A DNA stretch of 64,000 nucleotides from Blastopirellula marina (lineage in GTDB: Bacteria; Planctomycetota; Planctomycetia; Pirellulales; Pirellulaceae): the NCBI RefSeq assembly GCF_002967715.1, contig NZ_PUIA01000017.1, positions 124,001 to 188,000 on the forward strand, given 5' to 3'. Positions 1 through 8,741 of this stretch are shown one piece after another. Under the pieces are notes generated by a model. That model searched no databases and had not been told where the DNA came from. It saw nothing but the letters and a program-made list of their open reading frames with translations. Within the stretch, counting starts at the first letter, position 1. Every line of letters starts with the position of its first letter. Made by a program: the position numbers and the translations under genes.

Positions 1-171
1 AAGCAGTTCCACACCGGCGACGTAGCGGCTGGCCTGCAGCGACCACGGTGGATCGCCCAGAAGATGGTCTACACGCTGCGAAAGACCGGCGCTTTGGGTA
101 TCGTCGGCAAGGAAGGCAATGCGATCCTCTATCAGAAGCAGTCGGCCAAAGCTGGTAAGAAGGCCGCCTAA
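1..171 (+). CDS. C-terminal fragment of a small basic protein, left-edge truncated
   Basis: The first 57 codons are open from base 1 and close with TAA at 169-171, so only the C-terminal 56 residues are seen. The visible part has a pattern such as GLQRPRWIAQKMVYTLRKTG followed by a lysine/alanine-rich tail ending KKAA. The alternating helix and turn pattern would fit a winged-helix module in which a short helix is followed by a basic helix, but the fragment is too short to name a family. The next gene starts about 90 bases downstream and looks independent. Confidence 0.6.
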   Translation, partial: KQFHTGDVAAGLQRPRWIAQKMVYTLRKTGALGIVGKEGNAILYQKQSAKAGKKAA

Positions 172-262
172 GAAAAGCTGCCAGTTCTTTAAAACCGGAC
201 TGCTGGGAGCTTCGTCTCACTGAAGAACAGGCTATGTACTTCTTCGCTTGGGAGACTCCCCC

Positions 263-2605
263 ATGACTCGGACAGCACTTCTCGCAACTTCTTTTCTGAC
301 AGTACTTTGTCTCGCATTTTCGGCCAGCATCGCGTCGGCTCAGGGGGTGATCGTGATCCATCACCCGCACCCGCATCCGTTGCCGCGCCCGATTCCAAGG
401 CCGATGCCGACACCCCAGCCTGAGCTTTCGTACAAGATCTCGAAGCTGGAATTGAACGCGAACATTAAAGACCAAGTCGCGCAAGTGCAAGTGGCCCAGG
501 AGTTTACCAACACCGGCAGCCGCCAGATGGAGGTCTCGTTCCTCTTTCCTCTACCGTACGACGGGGCGATCGACAGCCTGACGCTGATGGTCGACGGCAA
601 GGAATTCCCGGCGAAGCTGCTTCCCAAGGATAAGGCCCGCGAGGTTTACGAATCGATCGTTCGCTCGAACAAAGACCCGGCCCTGTTGGAATGGACCGGT
701 ACCGGTATGTTCCAGACAAGCGTCTTCCCAGTTCCGGCCGGGGCGAGCCGGGAAGTGAACATCACCTATACGCAGCTGCTAAAGAAGGATGGCCGGCTGA
801 CCGACTTCCTCTTCCCACTGTCGACGGCCAAGTACACCGACCGACCGGTCGAGAAGGTCAAGGTTCGCCTGGCCATTGAAGCGAGCCAGAAGCTGAAGAG
901 TATCTACAGCCCCACGCACGAGGTCGACATCCAGCGGAACGGCAACAAGCGGGCCGTCGTCAAGTTCGAGAAAGAGAACTACATCCCCAGCAACGACTTC
1001 CGTTTGTTCTTCGAGAGCAACAATCAGAAGCTCTCGGCCAGCGTGCTTAGCTACCGCCCTGACAAGCACGGGGAAGGCTTCTTCCTGATGCTCGCATCGC
1101 CACCTCCGCGTGACGACGCGGCAGAAGCGGTGAAGAAGACGGTGCTATTTGTGGTCGATCGCTCTGGCAGTATGAGCGGCGAAAAGATGGACCAGGCACG
1201 CGAGGCCGCTAAGTACGTGCTGAACCATTTGAACGAGAAAGACCTGTTCAACATCATCGCCTACGACAGCGATGTCGAGAGCTTCAAGCCGGAACTTCAG
1301 AGCGCCGGCAAAGAGAGCATCTCGGAAGCAATTGGCTTTGTCGATGGTTTGTACGCAGGCGGAAGCACGAACATCGACGGCGCGCTATCAGCGGCCATGA
1401 AAATGGTGCAAGAGGACGACCGGCCATGCTATATCTTGTTCCTCTCCGACGGTCGCCCAACGCATGGCGAAACGAATGAGATGAAGATTGTCGAGAACGC
1501 CAAGAGCCACAACAACTACGATGCGCGGATGATTAACTTCGGAGTTGGCTTCGACGTCAACAGCCGCCTGATGGACCGGCTTTCACGTGAGATCAAAGGA
1601 CAAAGCCAGTACGTGCGTCCTGATGAAGATTTGGAAGAACACGTCGCTCGGCTGTACCGCAAGATCAACGCCCCGGTGATGACCAACGTGAAGATCAAGT
1701 TCGACCTGGAAGAGGGCGGACAGAACTTTGTCAATCGCCTGCTGCCCAAGGAAGTGGTCGATCTGTTTGACGGCGAGCAGTTGGTTCAAGTGGGACGGTA
1801 CAAGAAGGCAGGCAAGGCCAAGATCACCATTACTGGGACAGTGAACGGCGAGCAGGAGAAGTTCGACTTCCCAGCAGAATTCGTCAGCGAGAGCAACGAC
1901 CAGTCGAACGCATTCGTCGAGAAGCTGTGGGCCATTCGCCGGATCGGTGAGATCATCGACGAGATGGACCTGCACGGCCAGAACGACGAGTTGATGACGG
2001 AACTGGTGAAGCTTTCCACCGATCACGGTATCTTGACGCCATACACCAGCTTCCTGGCTGACGAGAACCAATCGGTCCGAGAGCTGGCCGACGCTCGCTT
2101 CGGCGGAGCGAACAGCCTGAGCCGGTTGCGAGCCGAAACCGAGAAGCTGGCCGAAACGTCGGGACGGTCCGCGTTCCTGCAGCGCGGCTTCAAGCAGCGA
2201 TTCCAGAACGCTCAGAATGCTCCGGCGGCGGAGTCTGCCCCTGCTTTAAAGGCGGCAGCAGACCAAGCAAGTTCGGCCAGCGGACTGGCAACTGGTGCCG
2301 GTGGTTATGGAGGCCTGGGCATGGCCGTTCAGGATACGGAAACGGATGAATACAAGGTGGTCGATTCGGTTCGGAACGTCGGCAACAAGACCCTCTTCTT
2401 CCGCGAAAATATGTGGATGGACGAAGAGTCAGCGGTCAAGCTGACCAGGAACAAGTCTGAGATCGTCGAGATCAAGCGGTTCAGCAAAGAGTACTTCGAC
2501 CTGGTGGCCAAGAACACCAAGGAGGAGAACCAGGTGCTATCACAGCAGCGGGCCAACGAGACACTGATGGTCTGGCTGCGGGGGAAGAACTACCTGATCA
2601 AATAA
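263..2605 (+). CDS. Secreted VIT and von Willebrand factor A domain protein
   Basis: About 780 residues. A signal peptide (residues 1-27, ending ASIASAQG) is followed by a histidine/proline-rich stretch (about 34-52), a VIT domain (about 55-180, typical of inter-alpha-trypsin-inhibitor-like proteins) and a von Willebrand A domain beginning near residue 293. The metal-ion-dependent adhesion site is intact at D299-x-S301-x-S303. The C-terminal third is a less conserved helical region. The protein is probably exported and mediates adhesion or protein-protein contacts; its ligand is unknown. The frame can be extended to a TTG at 248, but the ATG at 263 gives a compact signal peptide and is preferred. 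A hairpin follows the stop. Confidence 0.9.
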   Translation: MTRTALLATSFLTVLCLAFSASIASAQGVIVIHHPHPHPLPRPIPRPMPTPQPELSYKISKLELNANIKDQVAQVQVAQEFTNTGSRQMEVSFLFPLPYDGAIDSLTLMVDGKEFPAKLLPKDKAREVYESIVRSNKDPALLEWTGTGMFQTSVFPVPAGASREVNITYTQLLKKDGRLTDFLFPLSTAKYTDRPVEKVKVRLAIEASQKLKSIYSPTHEVDIQRNGNKRAVVKFEKENYIPSNDFRLFFESNNQKLSASVLSYRPDKHGEGFFLMLASPPPRDDAAEAVKKTVLFVVDRSGSMSGEKMDQAREAAKYVLNHLNEKDLFNIIAYDSDVESFKPELQSAGKESISEAIGFVDGLYAGGSTNIDGALSAAMKMVQEDDRPCYILFLSDGRPTHGETNEMKIVENAKSHNNYDARMINFGVGFDVNSRLMDRLSREIKGQSQYVRPDEDLEEHVARLYRKINAPVMTNVKIKFDLEEGGQNFVNRLLPKEVVDLFDGEQLVQVGRYKKAGKAKITITGTVNGEQEKFDFPAEFVSESNDQSNAFVEKLWAIRRIGEIIDEMDLHGQNDELMTELVKLSTDHGILTPYTSFLADENQSVRELADARFGGANSLSRLRAETEKLAETSGRSAFLQRGFKQRFQNAQNAPAAESAPALKAAADQASSASGLATGAGGYGGLGMAVQDTETDEYKVVDSVRNVGNKTLFFRENMWMDEESAVKLTRNKSEIVEIKRFSKEYFDLVAKNTKEENQVLSQQRANETLMVWLRGKNYLIK

Positions 2606-2636
2606 TCTTCGGTTAACAATTTCAAAAAAACCGAGC

Positions 2637-2670
2637 AAGAGCCCCAGGTGGTGAACCATCTGGGGCTCTT
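2637..2670 (+). terminator. Hairpin terminator after the VIT/vWA gene
   Basis: An 11-bp perfect stem (2637-2647 with 2660-2670) extends through four further pairs (2648-2651 with 2656-2659, one of them G-T) around a TGAA tetraloop. An A-tract lies just upstream at 2624-2630 and no T-tract follows, so it may work best for transcription coming from the right. Confidence 0.6.
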
Positions 2671-2907
2671 CGCGTAGGAAGCGTTCCTGCGGAAGGTCAC
2701 ATTGTTGGTTATTTTTCAGGCCAGGGAGATTTCCTCCAGTTGACGCCTACGAAAAACGATACATACTTCCGAAATCGACAGCGGACTGTATTTCTAAGAG
2801 GGCTTCTCCCCTCCCCCAAATCAGTCCGGTTCAGGCGCGTTTCAGGCGGAACGGGTCGATCGTTCTCGCGGTGATTTCCAGCACACACCAGTGCTTAGTG
2901 GTAGGGC

Positions 2908-2953
2908 GGTCCTCGGGATGCCCCTTATCGCGAACCGTGACTCTCCGAGGACC
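2908..2953 (+). promoter_or_regulatory. Hairpin in the leader of the pgs operon
   Basis: The region 2671-2979 holds no convincing gene. Shortly before pgsB, GGTCCTCGG at 2908-2916 pairs perfectly with CCGAGGACC at 2945-2953 around a 28-base loop, and a smaller AGCAC/GTGCT pairing lies at 2880-2895. This could be a structured 5' leader or a transcription-control element for pgsBCW. The pairing is visible in the sequence; the regulatory role is inference. Confidence 0.3.
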
Positions 2954-2979
2954 TTTAGGCACCCCATCGCCTAGGCCCC

Positions 2980-4173
2980 ATGGCAACGATTGTTCTATTG
3001 ATCACCACCGGTCTATTGATCGGGTACGGGATCTGGGAGCTGTACCGACATCGGCAGAAGCTCGCCAAGATCCCCATTCGCGTGCACGTGAACGGCACCC
3101 GCGGCAAGTCAAGCGTGGCCCGACTGATAGCGGCCGGCCTGCGTGCTTCCGGCATGCGAACATGCTGCAAAACAACCGGCACGCTTCCCCGGATGATTGT
3201 TCCCAGTGGGACCGAGTACCCGGTGTTTCGCCCCTCGAAGGCCAACGTCATCGAACAGGTCCGCATTGTCGACATGGCCGTCGAATTTGAAGCAGAGGCC
3301 TTGGTCATCGAGTGCATGGCCCTGCGTCCCAACTTGCAGTGGCTGTGCGAAAACAAGCTGGTGCGGGCAACCCACGGCGTGATTACCAACGCTCGCGAAG
3401 ACCACCTCGACGTGATGGGGCCGACCGAAAAGGACGTGGCCTGGGCGCTGGCTGGCATGGTGCCGGTAAAAACCAAGCTGTTCACCGCCGAGCGCGACCA
3501 CCTGGATGTCTTCGCCCACGCCAGCAAAGACCGCGGCACGCAGTTGATCGCCATCACCGAACAAGATGTCGAACAGATCACTCCGCTGGACCTGGCCGGC
3601 TTCATGTATGTGGAACATGCCGAGAACGTGGCACTGGCCCTGCGTGTATGTGCCGACCTGGGTGTCGACCGGGCAACGGCGCTGCGGGGTATGTGGGAAG
3701 CCAAGCCAGATCCAGGCGCGATGACCGCCCACGAGATGGACTTCTTCGGTCGCAAGATCCACTTCGTCAACGGTTTTGCCGCAAACGATCCAGAGTCGAC
3801 CGAACGTATCTGGAAGATGGCTCTGGAACGCTATCCGGAAGTGGAACGTCGCGTGATGGTGGTCAACTGCCGCCAAGACCGGCCAGACCGCTCGCAGCAA
3901 TTAGGGCAGTCGGTCACCAAGTGGCCGCCGGCTGACTTTTACGTGCTGATCGGTACCGGGACGTATATCTTCGCCAAAACAGCCACCGAAGCGGGTATCG
4001 ATCCGCTGAAGCTGGTGTTCGCCGAAGACCTGCCGGCACCTGACATTTTCGAGACCCTCTTGGAATACTCAGGCAAGACATCGCTGATCATGGGGATCGC
4101 AAACATTGGTGGCGTCGGCCTCGACGTCGTTCGCTACTTCGCAAATCGCAGTACACAGAAGACTTTTAAATGA
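2980..4173 (+). CDS. pgsB: Poly-gamma-glutamate synthase PgsB/CapB, Mur-ligase-like
   Basis: 397 residues. PgsB (CapB) is the ATP-dependent amide ligase that, with PgsC, polymerises glutamate through its gamma-carboxyl group at the cytoplasmic membrane. An N-terminal hydrophobic segment (about residues 4-20) is followed by the Mur-ligase-like P-loop NGTRGKSSVARLI (about 38-50), the family signature, and by a central region with ITNAREDHLDVMG. Length matches the family. The start ATG follows a structured leader, and the stop overlaps the start of pgsC by four bases, so the two are translationally coupled. The product could be a capsule, a released polymer or an osmoprotectant; the sequence does not say which. 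Confidence 0.93.
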   Translation: MATIVLLITTGLLIGYGIWELYRHRQKLAKIPIRVHVNGTRGKSSVARLIAAGLRASGMRTCCKTTGTLPRMIVPSGTEYPVFRPSKANVIEQVRIVDMAVEFEAEALVIECMALRPNLQWLCENKLVRATHGVITNAREDHLDVMGPTEKDVAWALAGMVPVKTKLFTAERDHLDVFAHASKDRGTQLIAITEQDVEQITPLDLAGFMYVEHAENVALALRVCADLGVDRATALRGMWEAKPDPGAMTAHEMDFFGRKIHFVNGFAANDPESTERIWKMALERYPEVERRVMVVNCRQDRPDRSQQLGQSVTKWPPADFYVLIGTGTYIFAKTATEAGIDPLKLVFAEDLPAPDIFETLLEYSGKTSLIMGIANIGGVGLDVVRYFANRSTQKTFK

Positions 4174-4661
4174 CGGGGATTATTACAGTTGCGATCGGGG
4201 TTGGCCTGGCGGTCAGCCTCATATTTTCCGAGCTCTTCGGACTGGCCGCCGGTGGTATGGTGGTGCCAGGCTACTTTGCGTTGTTCTTGGATCAGCCAGT
4301 GAATGTCAGCATGACGGTCGTCGCCGCGCTGCTGACGTTCTTCCTGATTCACCTGCTATCTAACATCGTCATCGTGTACGGCAAACGCCGCACGGTGCTG
4401 ATGATTCTGGTTGGCTTTTTGGTGCGTTCGCTATTCGATGCCCTGCCGGTCTGGGCCCTCGCTCCGCTGCAAGCGCTGCAAGTGCAACAGCCGCTGGAAG
4501 CGGCCGAGCCTGTCCAGGTGATCGGCTATATCATCCCCGGCCTGATCGCCATCTGGCTCGATCGGCAAGGGGTGGTGGAAACGCTAAGCGCCCTGTTCAT
4601 TGCTTCGACCGCGATTCGTTTGATCCTTATTCTCGCTTTCGGTACGGAACTCCATCTGTGA
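4170..4661 (+). CDS. pgsC: Poly-gamma-glutamate biosynthesis membrane protein PgsC/CapC
   Basis: 163 residues, about the family length (near 150). It is an integral membrane protein with about four or five hydrophobic segments and the characteristic early sequence ELFGLAAGGMVVPGYFALF. PgsC is the membrane partner of PgsB in the glutamate polymerase. The gene starts inside the last codons of pgsB (ATGA overlap) and itself overlaps pgsW by four bases, so the three genes are one translational unit. No pgsA/capA-type export protein and no capD-type hydrolase or transferase follows in the window. Confidence 0.93.
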   Translation: MTGIITVAIGVGLAVSLIFSELFGLAAGGMVVPGYFALFLDQPVNVSMTVVAALLTFFLIHLLSNIVIVYGKRRTVLMILVGFLVRSLFDALPVWALAPLQALQVQQPLEAAEPVQVIGYIIPGLIAIWLDRQGVVETLSALFIASTAIRLILILAFGTELHL

Positions 4662-5800
4662 AGAAGATTTACTGGCGTCCTAAAACAGTTTCCCGTACGG
4701 CTCTCACGCTGATCGCTTCGGTCGCCGTGGCCGGGCTGGCGATCGTCGAGAATGTCCGCGTCGAACGCAAGACACGCTACTACGAAGAAAAGCTGGCTGC
4801 CACCGAACTGGCTGCCCGCGGCATGGAAAAGCTGTATCTGACCCGCGTTGAACTGGGATACGCGATCGATCCGACGCTCGACCCAGGCCGCAGCGGTATG
4901 GTGGGGCTAACCAACTCGCCGGTGACCAGCATGGTGGGCGACTTGCCATCCAAGCTGGCTTCGGCCAACCCGAACTTTGCGGCGATCTTCGTCGACATGC
5001 TCAAAGAGACCGGCGTCCAAGAAGGAGACGTCGTGGCTGTGGGCATTAGCGGCTCGTTCCCCGCGCTGAACCTCTGCATGTTTGCTGCCCTGGAAACCGT
5101 GGGAGCAAAACCGATCGTGATCGCATCTGGTAGTAGTTCGCAGTGGGGTGCCAACATCCCCGAACTGCTGTGGATCGACATGGAGCGAATCCTGCACGAA
5201 GAAGGGATTATCAAGACTCGAAGCGTCGCAGCTTCGCTCGGCGGCGACAACGATCGCGGTCTAGGGCTGCCAGATAATGGTATCGAGATCATTCGCAAGT
5301 CGATCGAAAGGAACAAACTGCCGCTGATCGAGAAGCGAGTGAAGGATAGTGCCGACGAACGGATGAAGCTTTACCGCGAATACGCCGCCCAAAAGCCAAT
5401 CACTTGCTACATCAACATCGGCGGTGGGGTTGTCTCGACTGGGCGTGCGCTCGGCAAGGAATCGTTCCTGACTGGTGTCAACCTATTGCCACCTCCCAAT
5501 ATCGACCAGCTTGACGGCGTAGCCCCCCGATTCATCAAGGAAGGGGTTCCGGTCATTCACATCGTCAACGCTGCAAAGATTGCCGAGCAGAATGGCTTGC
5601 CTGTACCGCCAACCACCTTTCCCGAAATTGGCGCAGGGCCGGTCTTTATCGTAAACGACTATAACCGCGTCCTGACGGCAATTTTATTGGTGCTGATCGT
5701 AGGTGGGCTCTACGGCTTTATTCGCTCGGACATCGGTTTTCGGCTGTTGCGAGTCGCTTCCCCCAAGAAGACCAGCGGCCCACCTGAGCCGATGGTGTAA
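4658..5800 (+). CDS. pgsW: Poly-gamma-glutamate system protein (PgsW type)
   Basis: 380 residues. An N-terminal hydrophobic anchor (about residues 14-31) and a C-terminal hydrophobic segment (about 342-360) bracket a large soluble domain. This architecture and the pgsBC context match the poly-gamma-glutamate system protein sometimes called PgsW, found in some bacteria in place of the classical PgsA. Conserved-looking stretches include EGDVVAVGISGSFPALN and CYINIGGGVVSTG. Its biochemical role is not established; it may be the export or assembly partner of PgsBC. It overlaps pgsC by four bases, so it belongs to the same operon. Confidence 0.87.
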   Translation: MKKIYWRPKTVSRTALTLIASVAVAGLAIVENVRVERKTRYYEEKLAATELAARGMEKLYLTRVELGYAIDPTLDPGRSGMVGLTNSPVTSMVGDLPSKLASANPNFAAIFVDMLKETGVQEGDVVAVGISGSFPALNLCMFAALETVGAKPIVIASGSSSQWGANIPELLWIDMERILHEEGIIKTRSVAASLGGDNDRGLGLPDNGIEIIRKSIERNKLPLIEKRVKDSADERMKLYREYAAQKPITCYINIGGGVVSTGRALGKESFLTGVNLLPPPNIDQLDGVAPRFIKEGVPVIHIVNAAKIAEQNGLPVPPTTFPEIGAGPVFIVNDYNRVLTAILLVLIVGGLYGFIRSDIGFRLLRVASPKKTSGPPEPMV

Positions 5801-5846
5801 GCCAACAGGCGTAGCGAGGTTGACGTTAAGGGGGTTTGTTGTTGAT

Positions 5847-5874
5847 ACTTAGGGGATTGAAGTTCCCCCTAAGT
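5847..5874 (+). other. Hairpin between pgsW and the DUF6580 gene
   Basis: ACTTAGGGG (5847-5855) pairs with CCCCTAAGT (5866-5874), a 9-bp stem with a 10-base loop. No T-tract follows. An alternative left arm, TTAAGGGGG at 5826-5834, could compete for the same right arm. It may attenuate or process the transcript between pgsW and the next gene. Confidence 0.35.
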
Positions 5875-5895
5875 TGACGACCCAAGAGTTGCGGC

Positions 5896-6552
5896 ATGTC
5901 TCAGGCCACCCAATCTCCTGCGAAGCAAACCCACCATCTGCGAATCTGGCTCGTGGTGGGTGCCTGCTTGATTTACTGTGTCCTGCTGCGGGTACTCCCC
6001 TACGCTTTGACGGCTATCGGGGCCCAGAATGACTGGTTCTCGCAGAACTTCCCCTGGTCGCTAACCCCGATCCTGGCAGTGGGCATGTTCGCAGGGGCGT
6101 TATTTACTAATCGCTACGCAGCGGCCGGCCTTTTGTTGGCAGCTTTAATTGCCAGTGACGTTGGAATCTGGCTGGCTTCCGGGCACATCGACTGGGCGTT
6201 CTATCCAGGAACTCCCTTCAACTACCTTTGCCTGCTGGGTACGATCCTGTTGGGTTACGTATTGCGAAACGATCGCAGCTGGATCAAACCGATTGGCATG
6301 GGCGTGCTGGCCAGTGTGGCTTATTTCCTGGTCTCGAATTTCGGCAGTTGGTTGACGCTGGCAGAATACACCAAGGACGTCAGCGGCCTGATCCAATGTT
6401 ATGTCAGTGCCTTACCGTTCTTTCGCAATCTTCTGGCTGGAACGTGCCTGGGGAGCGTTGTGCTGTTTTGCCCGCTGCTTTTGAATGCGGTTGCTCCGAT
6501 CCAAGAGCAAGGCGGCCAGCTCGAGCAGACCGGCTCTTCCACGACAAGGTAA
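5896..6552 (+). CDS. DUF6580 family membrane protein
   Basis: 218 residues with about six hydrophobic segments. The sequence pattern, with an early RVLPYALTAIGAQNDWF-like block, a central block around GTPFNYLCLLGTILLGYVLR and FLVSNFGSWLT, fits the DUF6580 family of uncharacterised integral membrane proteins. The function is unknown; in other genomes such proteins resemble substrate-binding components of vitamin transporters in topology, but no transporter partner is here. It lies between the pgs genes and the potassium uptake genes on the same strand, so it may share their transcript. Confidence 0.75.
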   Translation: MSQATQSPAKQTHHLRIWLVVGACLIYCVLLRVLPYALTAIGAQNDWFSQNFPWSLTPILAVGMFAGALFTNRYAAAGLLLAALIASDVGIWLASGHIDWAFYPGTPFNYLCLLGTILLGYVLRNDRSWIKPIGMGVLASVAYFLVSNFGSWLTLAEYTKDVSGLIQCYVSALPFFRNLLAGTCLGSVVLFCPLLLNAVAPIQEQGGQLEQTGSSTTR

Positions 6553-6653
6553 GAGACCACCACGCAAGTTGACGACGGATAGGTGTTGCTGCATAAAGAG
6601 AGCACCCACTTCCACTTTGTCGGGCTGAACTGTTTTTCAACGGCACCGCTGCC

Positions 6654-8030
6654 ATGGCTCAACTGACCGGCTCGATCGTCAAATACCCAGCGCGAAACCT
6701 GGTCGTTTGGTACCTGGGATTAATCGCCGCTGGAACCTTTGTGCTGACATTGTCGATGTCGCGCGGATCCGGTGCCGAATCGATCACTCTGATCGATGCC
6801 ATCTTCACGGCGACCAGTGCCAGTTGCGTGACAGGCCTGGCCGTTCGCTCTACCCCGCACGATTTCAGCTTCATCGGGCAATTGGCAATTTTGTTTTTGA
6901 TCCAGGTCGGCGGAATCGGGATCATGACGATCACTACCTTCACGATGTTCAACCTGGGTAACAGACCAAGCCTCCGAGCTCGGGCAATTCTCACCGAAAC
7001 GCTCGGAGCGAGTGACGGTGCCGACCTGAGATGGATTCTGCAGCACGTTTTGATTGTCACGGCTGTCAGCGAAGGGATCGGCTTTGTGATCCTATTGGCA
7101 CGAAATCTGTTTCTATACGATCCCGGCAAGGCCGCTTGGCACGCCCTGTTTCATTCGATTTCAGCGTTCTGCAATGCAGGTTTCGCGCTGCATGATGACA
7201 GCCTGGTGAGTTTCCAAGGTGACGTCGTCGTCAACGTCACGATCTCGGCACTGATTATCGTCGGTGGAATTGGTTTTCCGGTTCTGTTGGACCTGAACAA
7301 GAACTGGCGGCGAGGACCCGTCGAAGGTTGGATAAACCTGCATATTCACTCCAAGTTCATGCTCTTTGGAACGGCGTTCCTTCTGCTGGCCGGGTTCTTC
7401 GGCTTTTTGCTGTTAGAGTGGGACGGGATTCTGTACGAGATGCCGTTGGGCAAGAAGCTTCTTGTCTCGGCCTTTCACTCGGTTACATGCCGGACGGCTG
7501 GCTTCAATACCATTGATCTAGCTTCCCTTACCAACGCGACGCTCTTCATCTCGATGATGCTGATGCTGATTGGTGCCGGCTCCTGTTCAACCGGGGGTGG
7601 CTTCAAGGTCTCAACCGTGATGGTCATGGCTCTTCATGCATGGAAAACCTTTCATGGTGCCAGCCGCATCAACGTTGCCCGCCGCACAATTCCTGGGGAA
7701 GTAATTCAAGCCGCCACGGCCACTGCGCTATTGTTCTCGGTCGTGGCCATCGCAGCGCTGACGTTGCTGTTGGTCATCGAGCAGTCTGGCACGCCCCACC
7801 CCAAGAGCCAGGGGCTGTTTCTCGATGCGGCTTTCGAGGTGGTTTCAGCACTGGGAACGGTCGGCTTATCGACCGGCTTTACCGGAACCCTCTCGAACAT
7901 GGGAAAGATGATTATTATCGTTTTGATGTTCCTAGGGCGTATCGGACCGATCTCGGTGTTCGCGGCTCTATCAATGACCGAGCGGAAAACGCTTGTCGAA
8001 TACCCTAAAGAAGAACCTTTGATAGGATAA
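6654..8030 (+). CDS. trkH: Potassium uptake membrane subunit, TrkH/KtrB family
   Basis: 458 residues, the usual length for KtrB/TrkH. It forms the ion-conducting membrane subunit of a Trk/Ktr potassium transporter. All four pore loops with their selectivity-filter glycines are visible: ATSASCVTGLAV (about residue 53), HSISAFCNAGFAL (about 170), HSVTCRTAGFNT (about 280) and VVSALGTVGLSTG (about 400). The gene is followed after five bases by its regulatory RCK subunit, a typical pair. It starts with ATG about 100 bases after the DUF6580 gene. Confidence 0.93.
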   Translation: MAQLTGSIVKYPARNLVVWYLGLIAAGTFVLTLSMSRGSGAESITLIDAIFTATSASCVTGLAVRSTPHDFSFIGQLAILFLIQVGGIGIMTITTFTMFNLGNRPSLRARAILTETLGASDGADLRWILQHVLIVTAVSEGIGFVILLARNLFLYDPGKAAWHALFHSISAFCNAGFALHDDSLVSFQGDVVVNVTISALIIVGGIGFPVLLDLNKNWRRGPVEGWINLHIHSKFMLFGTAFLLLAGFFGFLLLEWDGILYEMPLGKKLLVSAFHSVTCRTAGFNTIDLASLTNATLFISMMLMLIGAGSCSTGGGFKVSTVMVMALHAWKTFHGASRINVARRTIPGEVIQAATATALLFSVVAIAALTLLLVIEQSGTPHPKSQGLFLDAAFEVVSALGTVGLSTGFTGTLSNMGKMIIIVLMFLGRIGPISVFAALSMTERKTLVEYPKEEPLIG

Positions 8031-8035
8031 GCCGT

Positions 8036-8701
8036 ATGGCAGCTGTAAAGCACTTTTATGTCCTGGGTCTCGGCACGTTTGGTGGAGCATTGGCTCGGCA
8101 GCTGAACAAGAACGGCTGCCGCGTGACCGGTATCGATAGCCATCGCGAGCATGTCGAGGATATCAAAGACGAACTCTACGAAGCGATCATCGCTGACGCG
8201 ACCGACTTCGATACCCTGCAGCATCTCAACTTGAAAGACGCCAACGGGGTATTCATCAGCATGGGCGAGGACATCAGTCCTTCCCTTCTGGCAACCCTGC
8301 ACGTGAAGGAGCTAGGTGCCAAGCGGATCATCGTCAAAGGGGTAAGCAAAGATCACGGCAAGTTGCTGAAGAGCCTGGGTGTGGAGCGGGTAATTTTTCC
8401 GGAAGCAGAAATCGCCGCTACGCTGGCCGACCGCGTAACCTGGCCCAACATCATCGACTTTCTGCCAATCGACCCGGAATACAGTTTCATGGAAGTGGCC
8501 GTCCCCGATGATATGGTCGGCAAATCATTGATGCAGCTGAATCTTCGTCAGCAGTTCGGTGTGTGGGTTGTGGGCATCAAGGATTCGATGACGGGTAAAC
8601 TGGAAATGTTCCCCGATGGTGCTTACTCGCTCGGCTGCGATCAACTCATCCTGGTGGTCGGAAAGCAATCTTCGCTCGAGCAATTACGCAATAAGACGTA
8701 A
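8036..8701 (+). CDS. trkA: Potassium uptake regulatory subunit, TrkA/KtrA family (RCK domains)
   Basis: 221 residues, the length of single-RCK KtrA proteins. An N-terminal Rossmann fold with the nucleotide-binding glycines GLGTFGGALARQL (about residues 9-21) forms the RCK-N domain, followed by an RCK-C domain (about 140-220). Such subunits form cytoplasmic gating rings that bind NAD(H) or ATP/ADP and open the TrkH/KtrB channel. It follows the channel gene after five bases, so the two are clearly co-transcribed. Confidence 0.93.
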   Translation: MAAVKHFYVLGLGTFGGALARQLNKNGCRVTGIDSHREHVEDIKDELYEAIIADATDFDTLQHLNLKDANGVFISMGEDISPSLLATLHVKELGAKRIIVKGVSKDHGKLLKSLGVERVIFPEAEIAATLADRVTWPNIIDFLPIDPEYSFMEVAVPDDMVGKSLMQLNLRQQFGVWVVGIKDSMTGKLEMFPDGAYSLGCDQLILVVGKQSSLEQLRNKT

Positions 8702-8718
8702 TATCTTCGTGTTGGCTC

Positions 8719-8741
8719 GCGGCAATTTAGCGAATTGCCGC
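8719..8741 (+). terminator. Hairpin after trkA, possible terminator; start of a gene-free stretch
   Basis: GCGGCAATT (8719-8727) pairs with AATTGCCGC (8733-8741) around a 5-base loop, 18 bases after the trkA stop. No T-tract follows directly, so it is a weak terminator candidate. The rest of 8742-9108 has no supported gene; it must contain the promoter of the glycogen block but I could not pick a convincing -35/-10 pair. Confidence 0.45.

Noticed and set aside
2871-3290. Plus-strand open frame overlapping the pgsB start
   Set aside because: Overlaps pgsB in another frame and contains the leader hairpin; no family likeness.
3109-3900. Minus-strand open frame opposite pgsB
   Set aside because: Shadow of the GC-rich coding strand; no motif, and pgsB is clearly real.
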